A stretch of DNA of 64,000 nt, from assembly GCA_902810075.1 (NCBI GenBank), contig LR778135.1:992001-1056000 (forward strand), written 5' to 3'. The position numbers and the translations under genes are program-made. The stretch is from Ruminococcaceae bacterium BL-6. Its GTDB lineage: Bacteria; Bacillota; Clostridia; Oscillospirales; Acutalibacteraceae. The notes under the pieces are model-generated. The model was not told the DNA's origin, searched no databases, and was given only the letters and a program-made list of their open reading frames with translations. Shown one piece after another: positions 39,687-48,849 of this stretch (the first letter of the stretch is position 1; every line of letters begins with the position of its first letter).

Positions 39687-40712
39687 ATGAAGGCCGTTGT
39701 AAAAACCAGACCCGGCGAGGGAAACGTCGTGCTGACGGAGCGCCCGAAACCGAAAGCCGGGCCGGGCGAAGTGGTGATCCGGGTCATGTCGGCGGGCGTG
39801 TGCGGAACGGACATCAAGATTTTCCACGGCGTCGCCTGGAGCAATCCGCCCGTCACGCTGGGCCATGAATATTCCGGAATCGTGGAATCCGTGGGCGAAG
39901 GGGTCTCGGGAATTTCGAAAGGGGACAGAGTGGTCAGCGAGACTGCGCAGGTCGTCTGCGGGGAATGTGAGTATTGCAGGACCGGGCGTCCGTTGATGTG
40001 CGAAAAACGCCTGTCCATCGGATATGGTGTAGATGGCGCGTTTGCGGAGTACATCGCAGTGCGCAGCGGGATTGTACATAAGATTCCGGATGGCCTTTCC
40101 TATGAAGAGGCCGCCCTGTGCGAGCCGTTCGCCGTGGCCCTCCACGGGGTCTGGGATCATGCCGAAATTCTGCCGACGGACACGGTTCTGGTCATGGGGC
40201 CGGGCGCGGTCGGTCAGCTGGCAGCTCAGGCGGCGAGAGCCAAGGGGGCGCGCGTCATTCTGGTCGGGACGCCGGGCGACGGGCCGCGCCTGGAAATCGC
40301 GCGGAATATGGGAATCCGGGAAAGCTTCGATTCCTTCGGCGAAGCCGCGGTCAGGGAGCTGACGAAGGGAAGGGGCGCGGACGTCGCGGTCGATTGCACG
40401 GGGGCGCTTCCCGCCATCCGGAACGCGATGCGGGCGCTGAAAAAGACGGGGCGGCTGGTCCAGATCGGCCTGACCAAACCGACGCTCGAAGTGGAATATT
40501 CCCTGTTGACCGAGCGCGAGCTTTCCATTGCCGGTTCGTTCGGGCATCAGTGGAAGAACTGGGAGCAGGCAATTCGGCTCATGGCTTCCGGAAAGGTAAA
40601 TGTAAAAGGTCTGATCACCGGGCATTATCCGCTCGAAAAGTGGCGGGATGCGTTTGATGCAATGGAGCGGCAGGACGGGATCAAAATCCTGATCCATCCG
40701 GATCGCGAATGA
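39687..40712 (+). CDS. zinc-dependent MDR alcohol/polyol dehydrogenase 1
   Basis: A 341-residue medium-chain dehydrogenase. Catalytic zinc residues lie in AGVCGTDIKIFHG and LGHEYSGIVESVG, structural zinc in VCGECEYCRTGRPLMC, and the NAD(P) fold in VLVMGPGAVGQLAAQAARAKG. It is closest to sorbitol/threonine-dehydrogenase-like enzymes, so a secondary alcohol or polyol substrate is likely. It is one of three such paralogues in the operon, which implies several oxidation steps or substrates. Confidence 0.92.
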   Translation: MKAVVKTRPGEGNVVLTERPKPKAGPGEVVIRVMSAGVCGTDIKIFHGVAWSNPPVTLGHEYSGIVESVGEGVSGISKGDRVVSETAQVVCGECEYCRTGRPLMCEKRLSIGYGVDGAFAEYIAVRSGIVHKIPDGLSYEEAALCEPFAVALHGVWDHAEILPTDTVLVMGPGAVGQLAAQAARAKGARVILVGTPGDGPRLEIARNMGIRESFDSFGEAAVRELTKGRGADVAVDCTGALPAIRNAMRALKKTGRLVQIGLTKPTLEVEYSLLTERELSIAGSFGHQWKNWEQAIRLMASGKVNVKGLITGHYPLEKWRDAFDAMERQDGIKILIHPDRE

Positions 40713-40730
40713 AGGAGATGCAGCCGAAAC

Positions 40731-41792
40731 ATGAAAGCGCTTGTCAAATATGAAAAAGGGGAGAAAAAAGTCCGGATGATGGACTGCGAGGAGCCGCATC
40801 CCGCGGCGGGGCAGGTGCGGATTCAGGTTCATTACGGAGGAATCTGCGGGACGGATATCCACATTTACAAGGATGACGGCGGGTACCGCACCAATCCGCC
40901 CGTGATTCTGGGGCATGAGCTTTCCGGCGTTGTGGATTCCGTCGGGGAAGGGGGTCCCTCGGGCCTGATCGGGAAAAGAGTGGTCAGCGAAACGTATTAT
41001 CACACCTGCGGCCGCTGCTTTTTTTGCCGGACGGGACACCCAAACCTCTGCCCGGAACGCCTTTCCATCGGAAGCGGCGTAAACGGGGCGTTTGCGCCGT
41101 ATGTTGTGGTTCCCGAACGGAATTTACATATTCTTCCCGACGGGGTCGGACTGAGGGAAGCGGCCATGACGGAGCCTTTGGCGTGCTGTGCGCAGGCGGT
41201 GCTCGAAAAGGGAGAGATCAGGCCGGGGGACCGCGTCCTTGTCACGGGGCCGGGCGCGATCGGCCTGATGTGCCTGCGTCTCGCGGTCCTGTGCGGGGGG
41301 CGCGTGACGGTCGCCGGAATGAAAAAAGACCGGGAGCGTCTGCAGCTTGCCCTGCGGTTCGGCGCCGAGAATATCGTTTATTCCGATGGAGAAAACGTTT
41401 TGGAGCGCATACGGCCCATATTTGGGGCATACGGCGCGGATACGGTTCTGGAATGTTCCGGGGCGAACCCCGCGATCAATATGGCGCTTGAGCTTGTGAG
41501 AAAAGGCGGACATTATATTCAGGTGGGTCTGACGGGGAGGCCGACCACGCTGGATATGAATCTGGTCACACTGAAAGAGCTCCGCATTTCGGGGACCTTC
41601 GCGCAGAAGCCGGTTTGGTGGGCGCGTTCCCTGGAACTGCTGGAGCAGAAGAAAATCAGTCTGGATCCGCTGATCAGCGGCGTCATGCCGCTGGACAGGT
41701 GGCAGGAGGCGTTTGAGCTTTATGCAGATGGAGTCGGATTCAAATTTCTCCTGTCCCCGATAGAAGGGTGCAGTCCACCCGACGAATCATAA
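40731..41792 (+). CDS. zinc-dependent MDR alcohol/polyol dehydrogenase 2
   Basis: A 353-residue paralogue of the previous gene. Seen: YGGICGTDIHIYKDD, LGHELSGVVDSVG, structural zinc HTCGRCFFCRTGHPNLC, and RVLVTGPGAIGLMCLRLAVLCG. The duplication is clear but the two are well diverged, which argues for different substrates rather than a recent copy. GAAGGAGATGCAGCCGAAAC precedes the ATG, 18 bases after the upstream stop. Confidence 0.92.
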   Translation: MKALVKYEKGEKKVRMMDCEEPHPAAGQVRIQVHYGGICGTDIHIYKDDGGYRTNPPVILGHELSGVVDSVGEGGPSGLIGKRVVSETYYHTCGRCFFCRTGHPNLCPERLSIGSGVNGAFAPYVVVPERNLHILPDGVGLREAAMTEPLACCAQAVLEKGEIRPGDRVLVTGPGAIGLMCLRLAVLCGGRVTVAGMKKDRERLQLALRFGAENIVYSDGENVLERIRPIFGAYGADTVLECSGANPAINMALELVRKGGHYIQVGLTGRPTTLDMNLVTLKELRISGTFAQKPVWWARSLELLEQKKISLDPLISGVMPLDRWQEAFELYADGVGFKFLLSPIEGCSPPDES

Positions 41793-41810
41793 TTTTGGAG
41801 GAGAAAGGTA

Positions 41811-43154
41811 ATGAAAAGAGGTAACGTGTTTCGAATCACCAGCGCAGTCCTGATTTCCGCCCTGCTGGCAGGCTCGCTGAGCGCCTGCGTCAGCAGCAAG
41901 CCGGCAGAGGGAACTCCCGGCTCTGCAGCGCTTTCGCCGGCATCCGTCGATTCCAGCCAGGGAGTCAAGGTCGGGTTCGTTTGGCCGCTGACCGGCGGCA
42001 GCGCGACAATCGGCCAGCAGCACAACGACGGTGCCCTGATGGCGATTGAGGAGATCAACGCAAACGGCGGAATCAAATCCATGGGCGGCAAGAAAATCGT
42101 TCCCGTCACCGCAGATTCCGAAACCAAGCCCGACGTGGGCGCCAGCCAGGTGGAGCGCATGATCACCAAAGAGGGCGTTGCCGCCGTGGTCGGGTGCTAC
42201 AACAGCTCCGTGTCCTTCACCGCTTCCGAAACGGCGCAGCGGTACAAGACGCCGTTCATCAGCCAGGGCGGCGTGAAGAACGAGATCACGGAACGCGGTT
42301 ACGACTGGATTTTCCGCGTGAACAACAAAGCGACCTATGACGTGGAGGAAATGCTGAAGGGAATCGACCTTATCTCCAAGGAAAACAACGTGGAAATGAA
42401 AACCTATGCGCTGATCTACGAATCCACCGACTGGGGTTCCGACAATGCGAAGATCTGGAAGAAATTCGCGGATGAGAGAGGCTGGAAATGCGTGCTCGAT
42501 GAACCGGTGACCGTCGGCACTTCGGACATGAGCTCGCAGATCTCGAAGATCAAGGCGGCAAATCCCGACGTGGTGAACGTATCCTTCTATACGCCCGAAA
42601 TGATCGTGTTTTCCAAAACTATGACGGCGAACCGCGTCAATCCCCGGCTGGGCGTCTGGTCGGTAGGCGGCGGCTCCCAGGACCCGGCCTATTTCAAGGC
42701 GATCGACCCGAAGGCCTATGAATACAATTTCGTGCAGGAGGACTGGGATGTCAGCGGCCCGCTCAATCATCAGTGGATCAAGGAACTGGATGAAAAGGTG
42801 CGGAAGGAAAAGGGGTATCAGCTGAACAGCTTCTTCGCGCAAGGCTGGACGGCGGCCTATGTCGCCTATGAAGCGATCGAAAAAGCCGGGTCGGCGGATA
42901 AAGAGGCGATCAAGCAGGCGCTTCAGAATCTCGACATCCAGAACAGCGAGGACTGCCGTGTCATCCTCAGCGGATACCCGAGGATCAAATTCGACAAGGA
43001 CGGACAGAACACCTATTCCACCGGAACCATCATTCAGTATCAGAACGGGGTCGGGGTCGGCCTGTCTCCCGAAGGCAACAGGGCCCCCGGCGCCAAGGCG
43101 ATTGTCCCGATTCCGGATGACTTCGACACACGGGCGAAGGATGGAAAGAAATAG
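41811..43154 (+). CDS. Liv-type ABC transporter substrate-binding lipoprotein
   Basis: The protein is 447 residues long. It has a lipoprotein signal with lipobox LSAC (Cys26), then a type I periplasmic-binding fold of the LivJ/amide-binding class: VKVGFVWPLTGGSATIGQQ, GALMAIEEINANGGI, AAVVGCYNSSVSFTASE, and IYESTDWGSDNAKIWKKF. It should capture the operon's substrate outside the membrane. This class binds branched amino acids, amides, urea, aromatic acids or short hydroxy acids, so the ligand cannot be fixed. GGAGGAGAAAGGTA precedes the ATG. Confidence 0.93.
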   Translation: MKRGNVFRITSAVLISALLAGSLSACVSSKPAEGTPGSAALSPASVDSSQGVKVGFVWPLTGGSATIGQQHNDGALMAIEEINANGGIKSMGGKKIVPVTADSETKPDVGASQVERMITKEGVAAVVGCYNSSVSFTASETAQRYKTPFISQGGVKNEITERGYDWIFRVNNKATYDVEEMLKGIDLISKENNVEMKTYALIYESTDWGSDNAKIWKKFADERGWKCVLDEPVTVGTSDMSSQISKIKAANPDVVNVSFYTPEMIVFSKTMTANRVNPRLGVWSVGGGSQDPAYFKAIDPKAYEYNFVQEDWDVSGPLNHQWIKELDEKVRKEKGYQLNSFFAQGWTAAYVAYEAIEKAGSADKEAIKQALQNLDIQNSEDCRVILSGYPRIKFDKDGQNTYSTGTIIQYQNGVGVGLSPEGNRAPGAKAIVPIPDDFDTRAKDGKK

Positions 43155-43196
43155 CGGATGGGCGCTTCGATTCAGAGAAGGAAAGGACAATGCGAA

Positions 43197-44084
43197 ATGC
43201 TACAAAGCGTTTTACTTTCAATTCCCCAGGGGATTATCCTCGGCGGCGCCTACGGTGCGATCGCGCTGGGGCTCAGCGTCATTTTCGGCGTGACGAGAGT
43301 GATCAATTTCGCGCACGGCTCCATGCTGATGGTTTCGACTTTTGCGTATTACGCCCTGTATCAGCTATTGGGAATCGATCCGTATCTGGGCATCCTGATC
43401 GTCACGCCGGTGATGTTCATCGTGGGATATTTTACGCAGAAGCTCCTGATCAAGCCGCTGCTGATCCGCGAGCGCGCGGACGTGGTGGAGCCCACCAGCG
43501 TGATGCTGATGACGATCGGCCTGTGGTACGCGCTCGACAATCTTTTTACCATGCTTTTCGGTTCGGATTACCGGACGATGCCTACTCCGGCAAGCCAGTC
43601 CTACCTGAGCATGGGAAACGGTGCTTTCGTCACCCAGTGGTCGAAGGTGATCGCGTTTCTGGCGAGCTTTGCCATTGCGGGGCTGTTGGCCTTCATCATC
43701 AACCGGACAGAACTGGGGAAGGGCATCCGTGCCGTTTCCCAGAACCGCGACGCCGCCGCGCTGTGCGGACTGGATGTCTATAAGACGTACAGCATCGCGT
43801 TCGGCCTCGGGGTCGCGGCGGTTGCTGTCGCGGGCGCGTGCCTGTCGCAGTTCTATTTTGTCCAGCCGCAGACGGGGGCGGTCTTCGGCACGAAATCGTT
43901 CATGATCGTGGTGCTGGGCGGCCTGGGCAGCATTCCCGGCGCGCTTTTGGGGGGCATTATTTTCGGCGTCGTGGAAACGGTCGGCGCGCAGTTCATGACG
44001 GCGTCCTCGGCGTCCATGCTTTCCTTTATCTTATTTATTCTGGTGCTTGTCTTCAGGCCGCGCGGCCTGCTGGGCAGGAACTGA
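43197..44084 (+). CDS. Liv-type ABC transporter permease (LivH-like)
   Basis: A 295-residue inner-membrane permease with about eight hydrophobic helices. It begins LQSVLLSIPQGIILGGAYGA, then VTRVINFAHGSMLMVSTFAY (the LivH signature), GKGIRAVSQNRDAAALCGLD (the ATPase-coupling loop) and GGLGSIPGALLGGIIFGVVE. I start it at ATG 43197, 9 bases after AAAGGA, rather than at 43158. It pairs with the LivM-like permease that follows. Confidence 0.93.
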   Translation: MLQSVLLSIPQGIILGGAYGAIALGLSVIFGVTRVINFAHGSMLMVSTFAYYALYQLLGIDPYLGILIVTPVMFIVGYFTQKLLIKPLLIRERADVVEPTSVMLMTIGLWYALDNLFTMLFGSDYRTMPTPASQSYLSMGNGAFVTQWSKVIAFLASFAIAGLLAFIINRTELGKGIRAVSQNRDAAALCGLDVYKTYSIAFGLGVAAVAVAGACLSQFYFVQPQTGAVFGTKSFMIVVLGGLGSIPGALLGGIIFGVVETVGAQFMTASSASMLSFILFILVLVFRPRGLLGRN

Positions 44085-44099
44085 GCGGGAGGGGAAAAA

Positions 44100-45131
44100 A
44101 TGAAAGAAAATTTTCTGAAGGGCCGGCTGTTTGCGTTTCTGGGCCTTGCGCTTCTTCTTGTGATCCCTCTCCCGATGGGGTCGTATGAACAGGATATCCT
44201 CATTATGGTTCTGTTCTATGCCTTTGCGTCGACGGCGTGGAACATCATCTGCGGCTTTGTGGGGACCCTTTCGCTGGGCCACGCGGTGTATCTCGGGATC
44301 GGAGGCTACATATCGACTCTGCTGCTCCTGAACCTCCAGCTCTCCCCGTGGGTCGGCATGTTTGTCGGCGCGGCGATCACCAGCGTGATCGGCATCCTCA
44401 TCGGGTTCCCGTGCTTCCGGCTGAAAGGGCCGTACTTCACCCTGGCCTCCATCGCGCTCGGCAACATTGTGCTGATCTGGGTGCAGAACAATGAATATCT
44501 TTTTGGAATCGATATCAAAGGCGCCATGGGTCTGCTGCTCCCGCAGACGGGGAACCAGGCGGTCGCGTTCGAGTTTGCCGGAAAGCTGCCCTATTACTAC
44601 ATCATGCTCGTTTTCCTGCTTGTGGTGATCCTGGTTTCCCGCCTGATTTCGAGAAACCGGCTGGGGTATTACCTCGTCGCGATCCGGAGCGATCCGGACG
44701 CCGCGGAGTCGTTGGGGATTCCGCTTGTGCGCTACAAGCTGATCGCAATGGCAATCAGTACGTTCTTCATCTCGTTTGCGGGCACGTTTTACGCGCAGTA
44801 CTACCGTTATATCGGGCCCGACCGCGTCTTTGGCAACGACCTTTCCGTCCAGATCGCGCTGATCGCTTTGATCGGCGGGCAGGGAACCATTCTCGGACCG
44901 CTGTTCGGCGCGATCCTTCTTGTACCGCTTTCGTCCTTTCTGTCCGAATATTTCGGCGGCACGCTTCCGGGCCTGCATCTGTTCATTTACGGCGTCGTCA
45001 TGATGCTGGTCGTATTCTACATGCCGAACGGGATCCATGACTATGTCATGCGTTTCTTCCGATGGGCGGAGGGCGCGTTCTGGAAGCGCCTGCCCGTCTC
45101 GAAGGCCGCAGCCGGCAAAGCGGAATCGTAA
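44100..45131 (+). CDS. Liv-type ABC transporter permease (LivM-like)
   Basis: A 343-residue membrane protein. Marks: STAWNIICGFVGTLSLGHAV, FLGIGGY-type segment (YLGIGGYISTLLLLNLQLS), the coupling loop GYYLVAIRSDPDAAESLGI, and IGGQGTILGPLFGAILLVPL. Ten or so helices. It should heterodimerise with the LivH-like protein. The ATG at 44100 follows GGGAGGGGAAAAA, 15 bases after the previous stop. Confidence 0.93.
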   Translation: MKENFLKGRLFAFLGLALLLVIPLPMGSYEQDILIMVLFYAFASTAWNIICGFVGTLSLGHAVYLGIGGYISTLLLLNLQLSPWVGMFVGAAITSVIGILIGFPCFRLKGPYFTLASIALGNIVLIWVQNNEYLFGIDIKGAMGLLLPQTGNQAVAFEFAGKLPYYYIMLVFLLVVILVSRLISRNRLGYYLVAIRSDPDAAESLGIPLVRYKLIAMAISTFFISFAGTFYAQYYRYIGPDRVFGNDLSVQIALIALIGGQGTILGPLFGAILLVPLSSFLSEYFGGTLPGLHLFIYGVVMMLVVFYMPNGIHDYVMRFFRWAEGAFWKRLPVSKAAAGKAES

Positions 45132-45144
45132 AGGGGGGAAAGAC

Positions 45145-45873
45145 ATGTCTGCGATTATTCAGATGGAGCATATCACAAAGCAGTTCGGCGGCCTGAAGGC
45201 GGTGAACGATTTCTGCGGGGATGTGGAGGAGCGTTCCATCGTGGGGCTGATCGGCCCGAACGGCGCGGGAAAGACCACGCTGTTCAACATGATGGCGTGC
45301 ACCTTTCCCCCGACGTCGGGGAAGGTCCGTTACTGCGGCAGGGATATCACCAGGGCGAGGACATCTGACATGGCGGGGATGGGGCTCGCAAGGACGTTTC
45401 AGGTCACCAAGCCGTTCGGGTCCATGTCCGTCCTCGACAATATCATGGTCGGCACCTTTCTGAGGACGAAGGACCGGAAGGCGGCGAGACAGAAGGCGGA
45501 GGATATCTATCGCTTCCTCGGGATCAGCTGCGATCCCGACAAGGCGTCCTGCAACAGCACCACCGTGGACCGGAAGAAGCTGGAGGTGGCGAGGGCTCTG
45601 GCGACGGAGCCGAAGCTGCTTCTATTAGATGAAGTGATGGCCGGCTGCAACCCGCAGGAAAAGCTGGAGCTGGTACAGGTCATCCGGAAAATACGGGATT
45701 CGGGTGTGACCATCATCATCATCGAGCACGATATCAAGACCATCATGACCCTGTGCGAAAAGATCTTTCTTCTGCACCGCGGGGAAAAGCTTGTCGAGGG
45801 CACGCCGGAGGAAGTGGCAAACGACAAACGGGCCATCAGCGCCTACCTGGGGGAGGAATTTTCGAATGCTTAA
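45145..45873 (+). CDS. Liv-type ABC transporter ATPase (LivG-like)
   Basis: A 242-residue cytosolic ATPase. Walker A is GPNGAGKTTLFNMMA, Walker B LLLLDEVMAGC, and the switch His is in IIIIEHDIKTIM. The signature stretch reads CNSTTVDRKKLEVARALA, where LivG normally has LSYGQQRRLEIARAL, so the LSGGQ-like motif is degenerate. One normal signature (LivF) can be enough in heterodimeric ABC proteins. AAAGGGGGGAAAGAC precedes the ATG. Confidence 0.92.
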   Translation: MSAIIQMEHITKQFGGLKAVNDFCGDVEERSIVGLIGPNGAGKTTLFNMMACTFPPTSGKVRYCGRDITRARTSDMAGMGLARTFQVTKPFGSMSVLDNIMVGTFLRTKDRKAARQKAEDIYRFLGISCDPDKASCNSTTVDRKKLEVARALATEPKLLLLDEVMAGCNPQEKLELVQVIRKIRDSGVTIIIIEHDIKTIMTLCEKIFLLHRGEKLVEGTPEEVANDKRAISAYLGEEFSNA

Positions 45874-46570
45874 TGTCGAGGATGCGCGCGCGGGCTATGG
45901 GGATATCCAGATTGTCAACGGGGTTTCCATCACGGTGCTGGATCATCAGATCGTGTCCATCGTCGGTGCGAACGGGGTGGGAAAAACCACGCTGCTCAAG
46001 GCGATTGTCGGCCTGATCCCGCTTATGGGCGGAGAAATCGAGTTCGATGGGAAAAGGCTCAACGGAATGACGACCGATCAGATCAACGACTGCGGCGTCG
46101 TCCTTGTACCGGAGGGCAGGCAGCTGTTCAGCAACATGACGGTGGAGGAAAATCTCGACGTCGGCTCGTGCACCAGGAAAAACCGCCTGAACCGGCAGCA
46201 CAACAAGGAGGAAATCTACACCATTTTTCCCCGCCTGAAGGAGCGCGCCCTGCAGCTTGCCGGGACCCTCTCCGGCGGGGAGCAGCAGATGGTCGCGACG
46301 GCGCGGGCGCTCATGTCGAATCCCAGGCTTCTGATTATGGATGAACCCTCCTGGGGGCTCGCGCCGCTCATGGTCGCCGAGCTGTTCCGCACCATAGAGA
46401 CCGTGCGCCAAAGGGGCACCTCCGTCCTGCTCGTGGAGCAGAATGTTTACAAAACCCTGCAGATTTCCGACTGGGCCTATGTGATCGAGCACGGGAACGT
46501 CAGCATGCAAGGGGTCGGAGCGGAGCTGCTCCAAAACGACGATCTGAAAAAGGCATACCTGGGAATTTAG
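45866..46570 (+). CDS. Liv-type ABC transporter ATPase (LivF-like)
   Basis: A 234-residue ATPase. Walker A is GANGVGKTTLLKAIVG, the signature AGTLSGGEQQMVATARALM is intact, Walker B is LLIMDEPSWGLAP, and the H-loop is LLVEQNVYKTLQ. It overlaps the LivG-like gene by 8 bases, with GGGGGAGGAATTTTCGA before the ATG at 45866. Together with the previous four genes it completes a Liv importer of one binding protein, two permeases and two ATPases. Confidence 0.93.
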   Translation: MLNVEDARAGYGDIQIVNGVSITVLDHQIVSIVGANGVGKTTLLKAIVGLIPLMGGEIEFDGKRLNGMTTDQINDCGVVLVPEGRQLFSNMTVEENLDVGSCTRKNRLNRQHNKEEIYTIFPRLKERALQLAGTLSGGEQQMVATARALMSNPRLLIMDEPSWGLAPLMVAELFRTIETVRQRGTSVLLVEQNVYKTLQISDWAYVIEHGNVSMQGVGAELLQNDDLKKAYLGI

Positions 46571-46594
46571 TTCAGAAAAGGGAGAAAGTTATTT

Positions 46595-46972
46595 ATGCTG
46601 CATTTCTCGGTGAATGAAATCAAAGGGAAAGTAATCAGCCGGGGGACCGTGAACGAGCGGCGCATTCAGCTGATCGCCTCCCCGAAATCCCCGGCAAAGC
46701 GGGAAGGCTACGGCTGCGGGATCACAACGATCCCGCCGGGGCATGTCCACGAGGAGCATGCCCACGCAGCCAGCGAGGAGCTGATCTATGTGCTGAGCGG
46801 CGAAGGGAGCGGGGTGGTCGGGGGAAAACAGGCGATCCCGCTCAGGCCGGGGGACGTTATTTCGCTGGAGAAAGGGGAACCGCATCAGTTTGTGAACACG
46901 GGGCGGGATGAACTTCGGCTTTATTGGATCTATTCCCCGTCCGGCCCGGAGGTCCGCTTTCTGGATGAATGA
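46595..46972 (+). CDS. cupin domain protein, second in the operon
   Basis: A 125-residue single cupin. Motif 1 is in HEEHAHAASEELIYVLSGEG and motif 2 in RPGDVISLEKGEPHQFVN. It is only distantly similar to the first cupin of the operon. Placed between the importer and the transketolase genes, it may be a sugar/hydroxyacid isomerase or a metal-dependent lyase of the pathway (inference). GGGAGAAAGTTATTT precedes the ATG. Confidence 0.9.
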   Translation: MLHFSVNEIKGKVISRGTVNERRIQLIASPKSPAKREGYGCGITTIPPGHVHEEHAHAASEELIYVLSGEGSGVVGGKQAIPLRPGDVISLEKGEPHQFVNTGRDELRLYWIYSPSGPEVRFLDE

Positions 46973-46997
46973 TTTGAAAGAACAAGAGGTGAACGAT

Positions 46998-47858
46998 ATG
47001 TTGGAGAAGGAACAGATCAGAGAACTGAAGCGGTTTTCCAAGCGGATCCAGATGGAAGTGATGAAGATGATCGCGGAGATCGGCGTTGGGCATCTTGGCG
47101 GCTCTCTTTCCATAACGGATCTGCTGGCCGTTCTGTACGGCGCGGAAATGAAGTACGACCCGGAGAACCCGAGGTGGGAAGGACGCGACTGGCTGGTCGT
47201 TTCCAAGGGGCATTCCGGGCCGGCGGTGTACGCCGCCCTCGCGCTCAAGGGATTTATGCCGATGAGCCGGCTTGCGACGCTGAACCGGCCCGGAACCGAT
47301 CTGCCCAGCCACTGCGACCGCAACCATACGCCCGGGATCGATATGACGACGGGGTCTTTGGGGCAGGGAGCCTCCAGTGCCGCGGGCATTGCGCTGGCCC
47401 ACAAAATGGACGGGAAGAAGAACCGGATTTATCTTGTGCTCGGCGACGGCGAGCTCGACGAGGGCCAGGTCTGGGAGATGGCCCTGTTTGCCCCGCAGCA
47501 CAGGCTTTCGAACCTGACGGCCTTTGTGGACTACAACAGGCTTCAGCTCGACGGTCCGACGGATGAAATCTGCGCGCTCGGGGATATCGCCGCAAAGTTC
47601 CGGGAGTTCGGCTGGTATGCCCAGTCGATCGACGGGCACGACGTTTCCGCCGTTTATGAAGCGATTGAGAAAGCAAAAAAGGAAAGCGAAAAGCCCTCCA
47701 TGATTGTCCTGAACACCATCAAGGGGAACGGATGGAGCGGTTCCGCCGACCGGGCGTCCTGCCACAACCAGACTGTTTCCAAAGAGCAGCTGGCGGATGC
47801 CCTGCGGGAGATGGAAGCGGCGCTGAAGGAAATCGAAGAGGAGGGCGAAAACGAATGA
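46998..47858 (+). CDS. transketolase, N-terminal (ThDP pyrophosphate-binding) subunit
   Basis: A 286-residue protein equal to the first half of transketolase. Seen: EIGVGHLGGSLSITDLLAVL, VSKGHSGPAVYAALA, MTTGSLGQGASSAAGIALA, and the ThDP/Mg motif LGDGELDEGQVWE ending in VDYNRLQLDG. Split transketolases are typical of catabolic clusters in anaerobes. AGAGGTGAACGAT fixes the ATG at 46998. It overlaps the C-terminal subunit by ATGA. It forms the active ketol-transferring enzyme only with that partner. Confidence 0.93.
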   Translation: MLEKEQIRELKRFSKRIQMEVMKMIAEIGVGHLGGSLSITDLLAVLYGAEMKYDPENPRWEGRDWLVVSKGHSGPAVYAALALKGFMPMSRLATLNRPGTDLPSHCDRNHTPGIDMTTGSLGQGASSAAGIALAHKMDGKKNRIYLVLGDGELDEGQVWEMALFAPQHRLSNLTAFVDYNRLQLDGPTDEICALGDIAAKFREFGWYAQSIDGHDVSAVYEAIEKAKKESEKPSMIVLNTIKGNGWSGSADRASCHNQTVSKEQLADALREMEAALKEIEEEGENE

Positions 47859-48838
47859 GCATCCGAATCGCGGCGGAGCATCTTCCGGAAAAAAAGGAAA
47901 TGCGGCGCGTATACTGCGAAACGCTGATGGAGCTTGCGGAAAACAACCGGAACATCGTGGTGCTGGATGCGGACCTGATGGGCGCGATGGGGACCAAGCC
48001 GTTCCAGGCCAGGTTCCCGGAGCAGACCGTGGACTGCGGAATCCAGGAAGCCAACATGATGGGCGTGGCGGCCGGCCTTTCCGCGGTGGGGAAAGTTCCG
48101 TTTGCGCACACGTTCGGCCCGTTTGCAACCCGCAGGGCCTGCGACCAGATTTTTGTGTCCGGCGCCTATGCAAGGATGAACGTCAAGGTGGTCGGCTCCG
48201 ACCCCGGAATCACGGCCATGCTCAACGGCGGGACCCACATGCCGTTTGAGGATATGGGCATCATGCGGGGAATTCCGACCATGACGATTCTGGAGCCGAC
48301 CGACTGCGCCATGCTGCGCGACCTCATCAGGCAGATCGCGGGGATTTACGGGATGTACTACATGCGTTTGGTGCGCAAGACGTGCGTCCAAATTTACGAA
48401 GAGGGCTCCGAGTTTGAAATCGGGAAGGCCGTCATGCTGCGGGATGGCTCCGATGTGACGCTGATCGCGAGCGGCTTCTGCACGGCGGAGGCGCTGAAAG
48501 CGGCCAAAACGCTTTCCGCGCAGGGGATCGAGGCGCGCGTCCTCAATTTGTTCACCTGGAAACCGATCGACACAAATGCGGTCGTCGCGGCAGCCGGGGA
48601 TACCGGGGCCATCGTCACCGCCGAAAACCACAATGTGATCAACGGCCTCGGCTCCGCCGTTGCCGAGGTGCTCGCGAAGAACCGCCCGGTCCCGGTCGAA
48701 ATGGTCGGCGTGCAGGACCGGTTCGGCGAGGTCGGCCCGCTCGATTACCTTGCGGACCGCTTCGGCCTGACGGAACCGTACATCGTGGAGGCTGCGAGAA
48801 AAGCGGTTTCCAGAAAAATGCAGAAAAATATGGAATAG
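47855..48838 (+). CDS. transketolase, C-terminal (pyrimidine-binding) subunit
   Basis: A 327-residue protein equal to the second half of transketolase. Marks: VLDADLMGAMGTKPFQARFP, VDCGIQEANMMGVAAGLSAV (with the ThDP-activating Glu), FGPFATRRACDQIFVSGAYA, and the C-terminal domain VTLIASGFCTAEALKAAKTL. It should transfer a two-carbon ketol unit or cleave a ketose or acyloin with its N-terminal partner. It begins inside the partner's stop codon. The donor and acceptor are not evident. Confidence 0.93.
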   Translation: MSIRIAAEHLPEKKEMRRVYCETLMELAENNRNIVVLDADLMGAMGTKPFQARFPEQTVDCGIQEANMMGVAAGLSAVGKVPFAHTFGPFATRRACDQIFVSGAYARMNVKVVGSDPGITAMLNGGTHMPFEDMGIMRGIPTMTILEPTDCAMLRDLIRQIAGIYGMYYMRLVRKTCVQIYEEGSEFEIGKAVMLRDGSDVTLIASGFCTAEALKAAKTLSAQGIEARVLNLFTWKPIDTNAVVAAAGDTGAIVTAENHNVINGLGSAVAEVLAKNRPVPVEMVGVQDRFGEVGPLDYLADRFGLTEPYIVEAARKAVSRKMQKNME

Positions 48839-48849
48839 AAGGTGGATTG

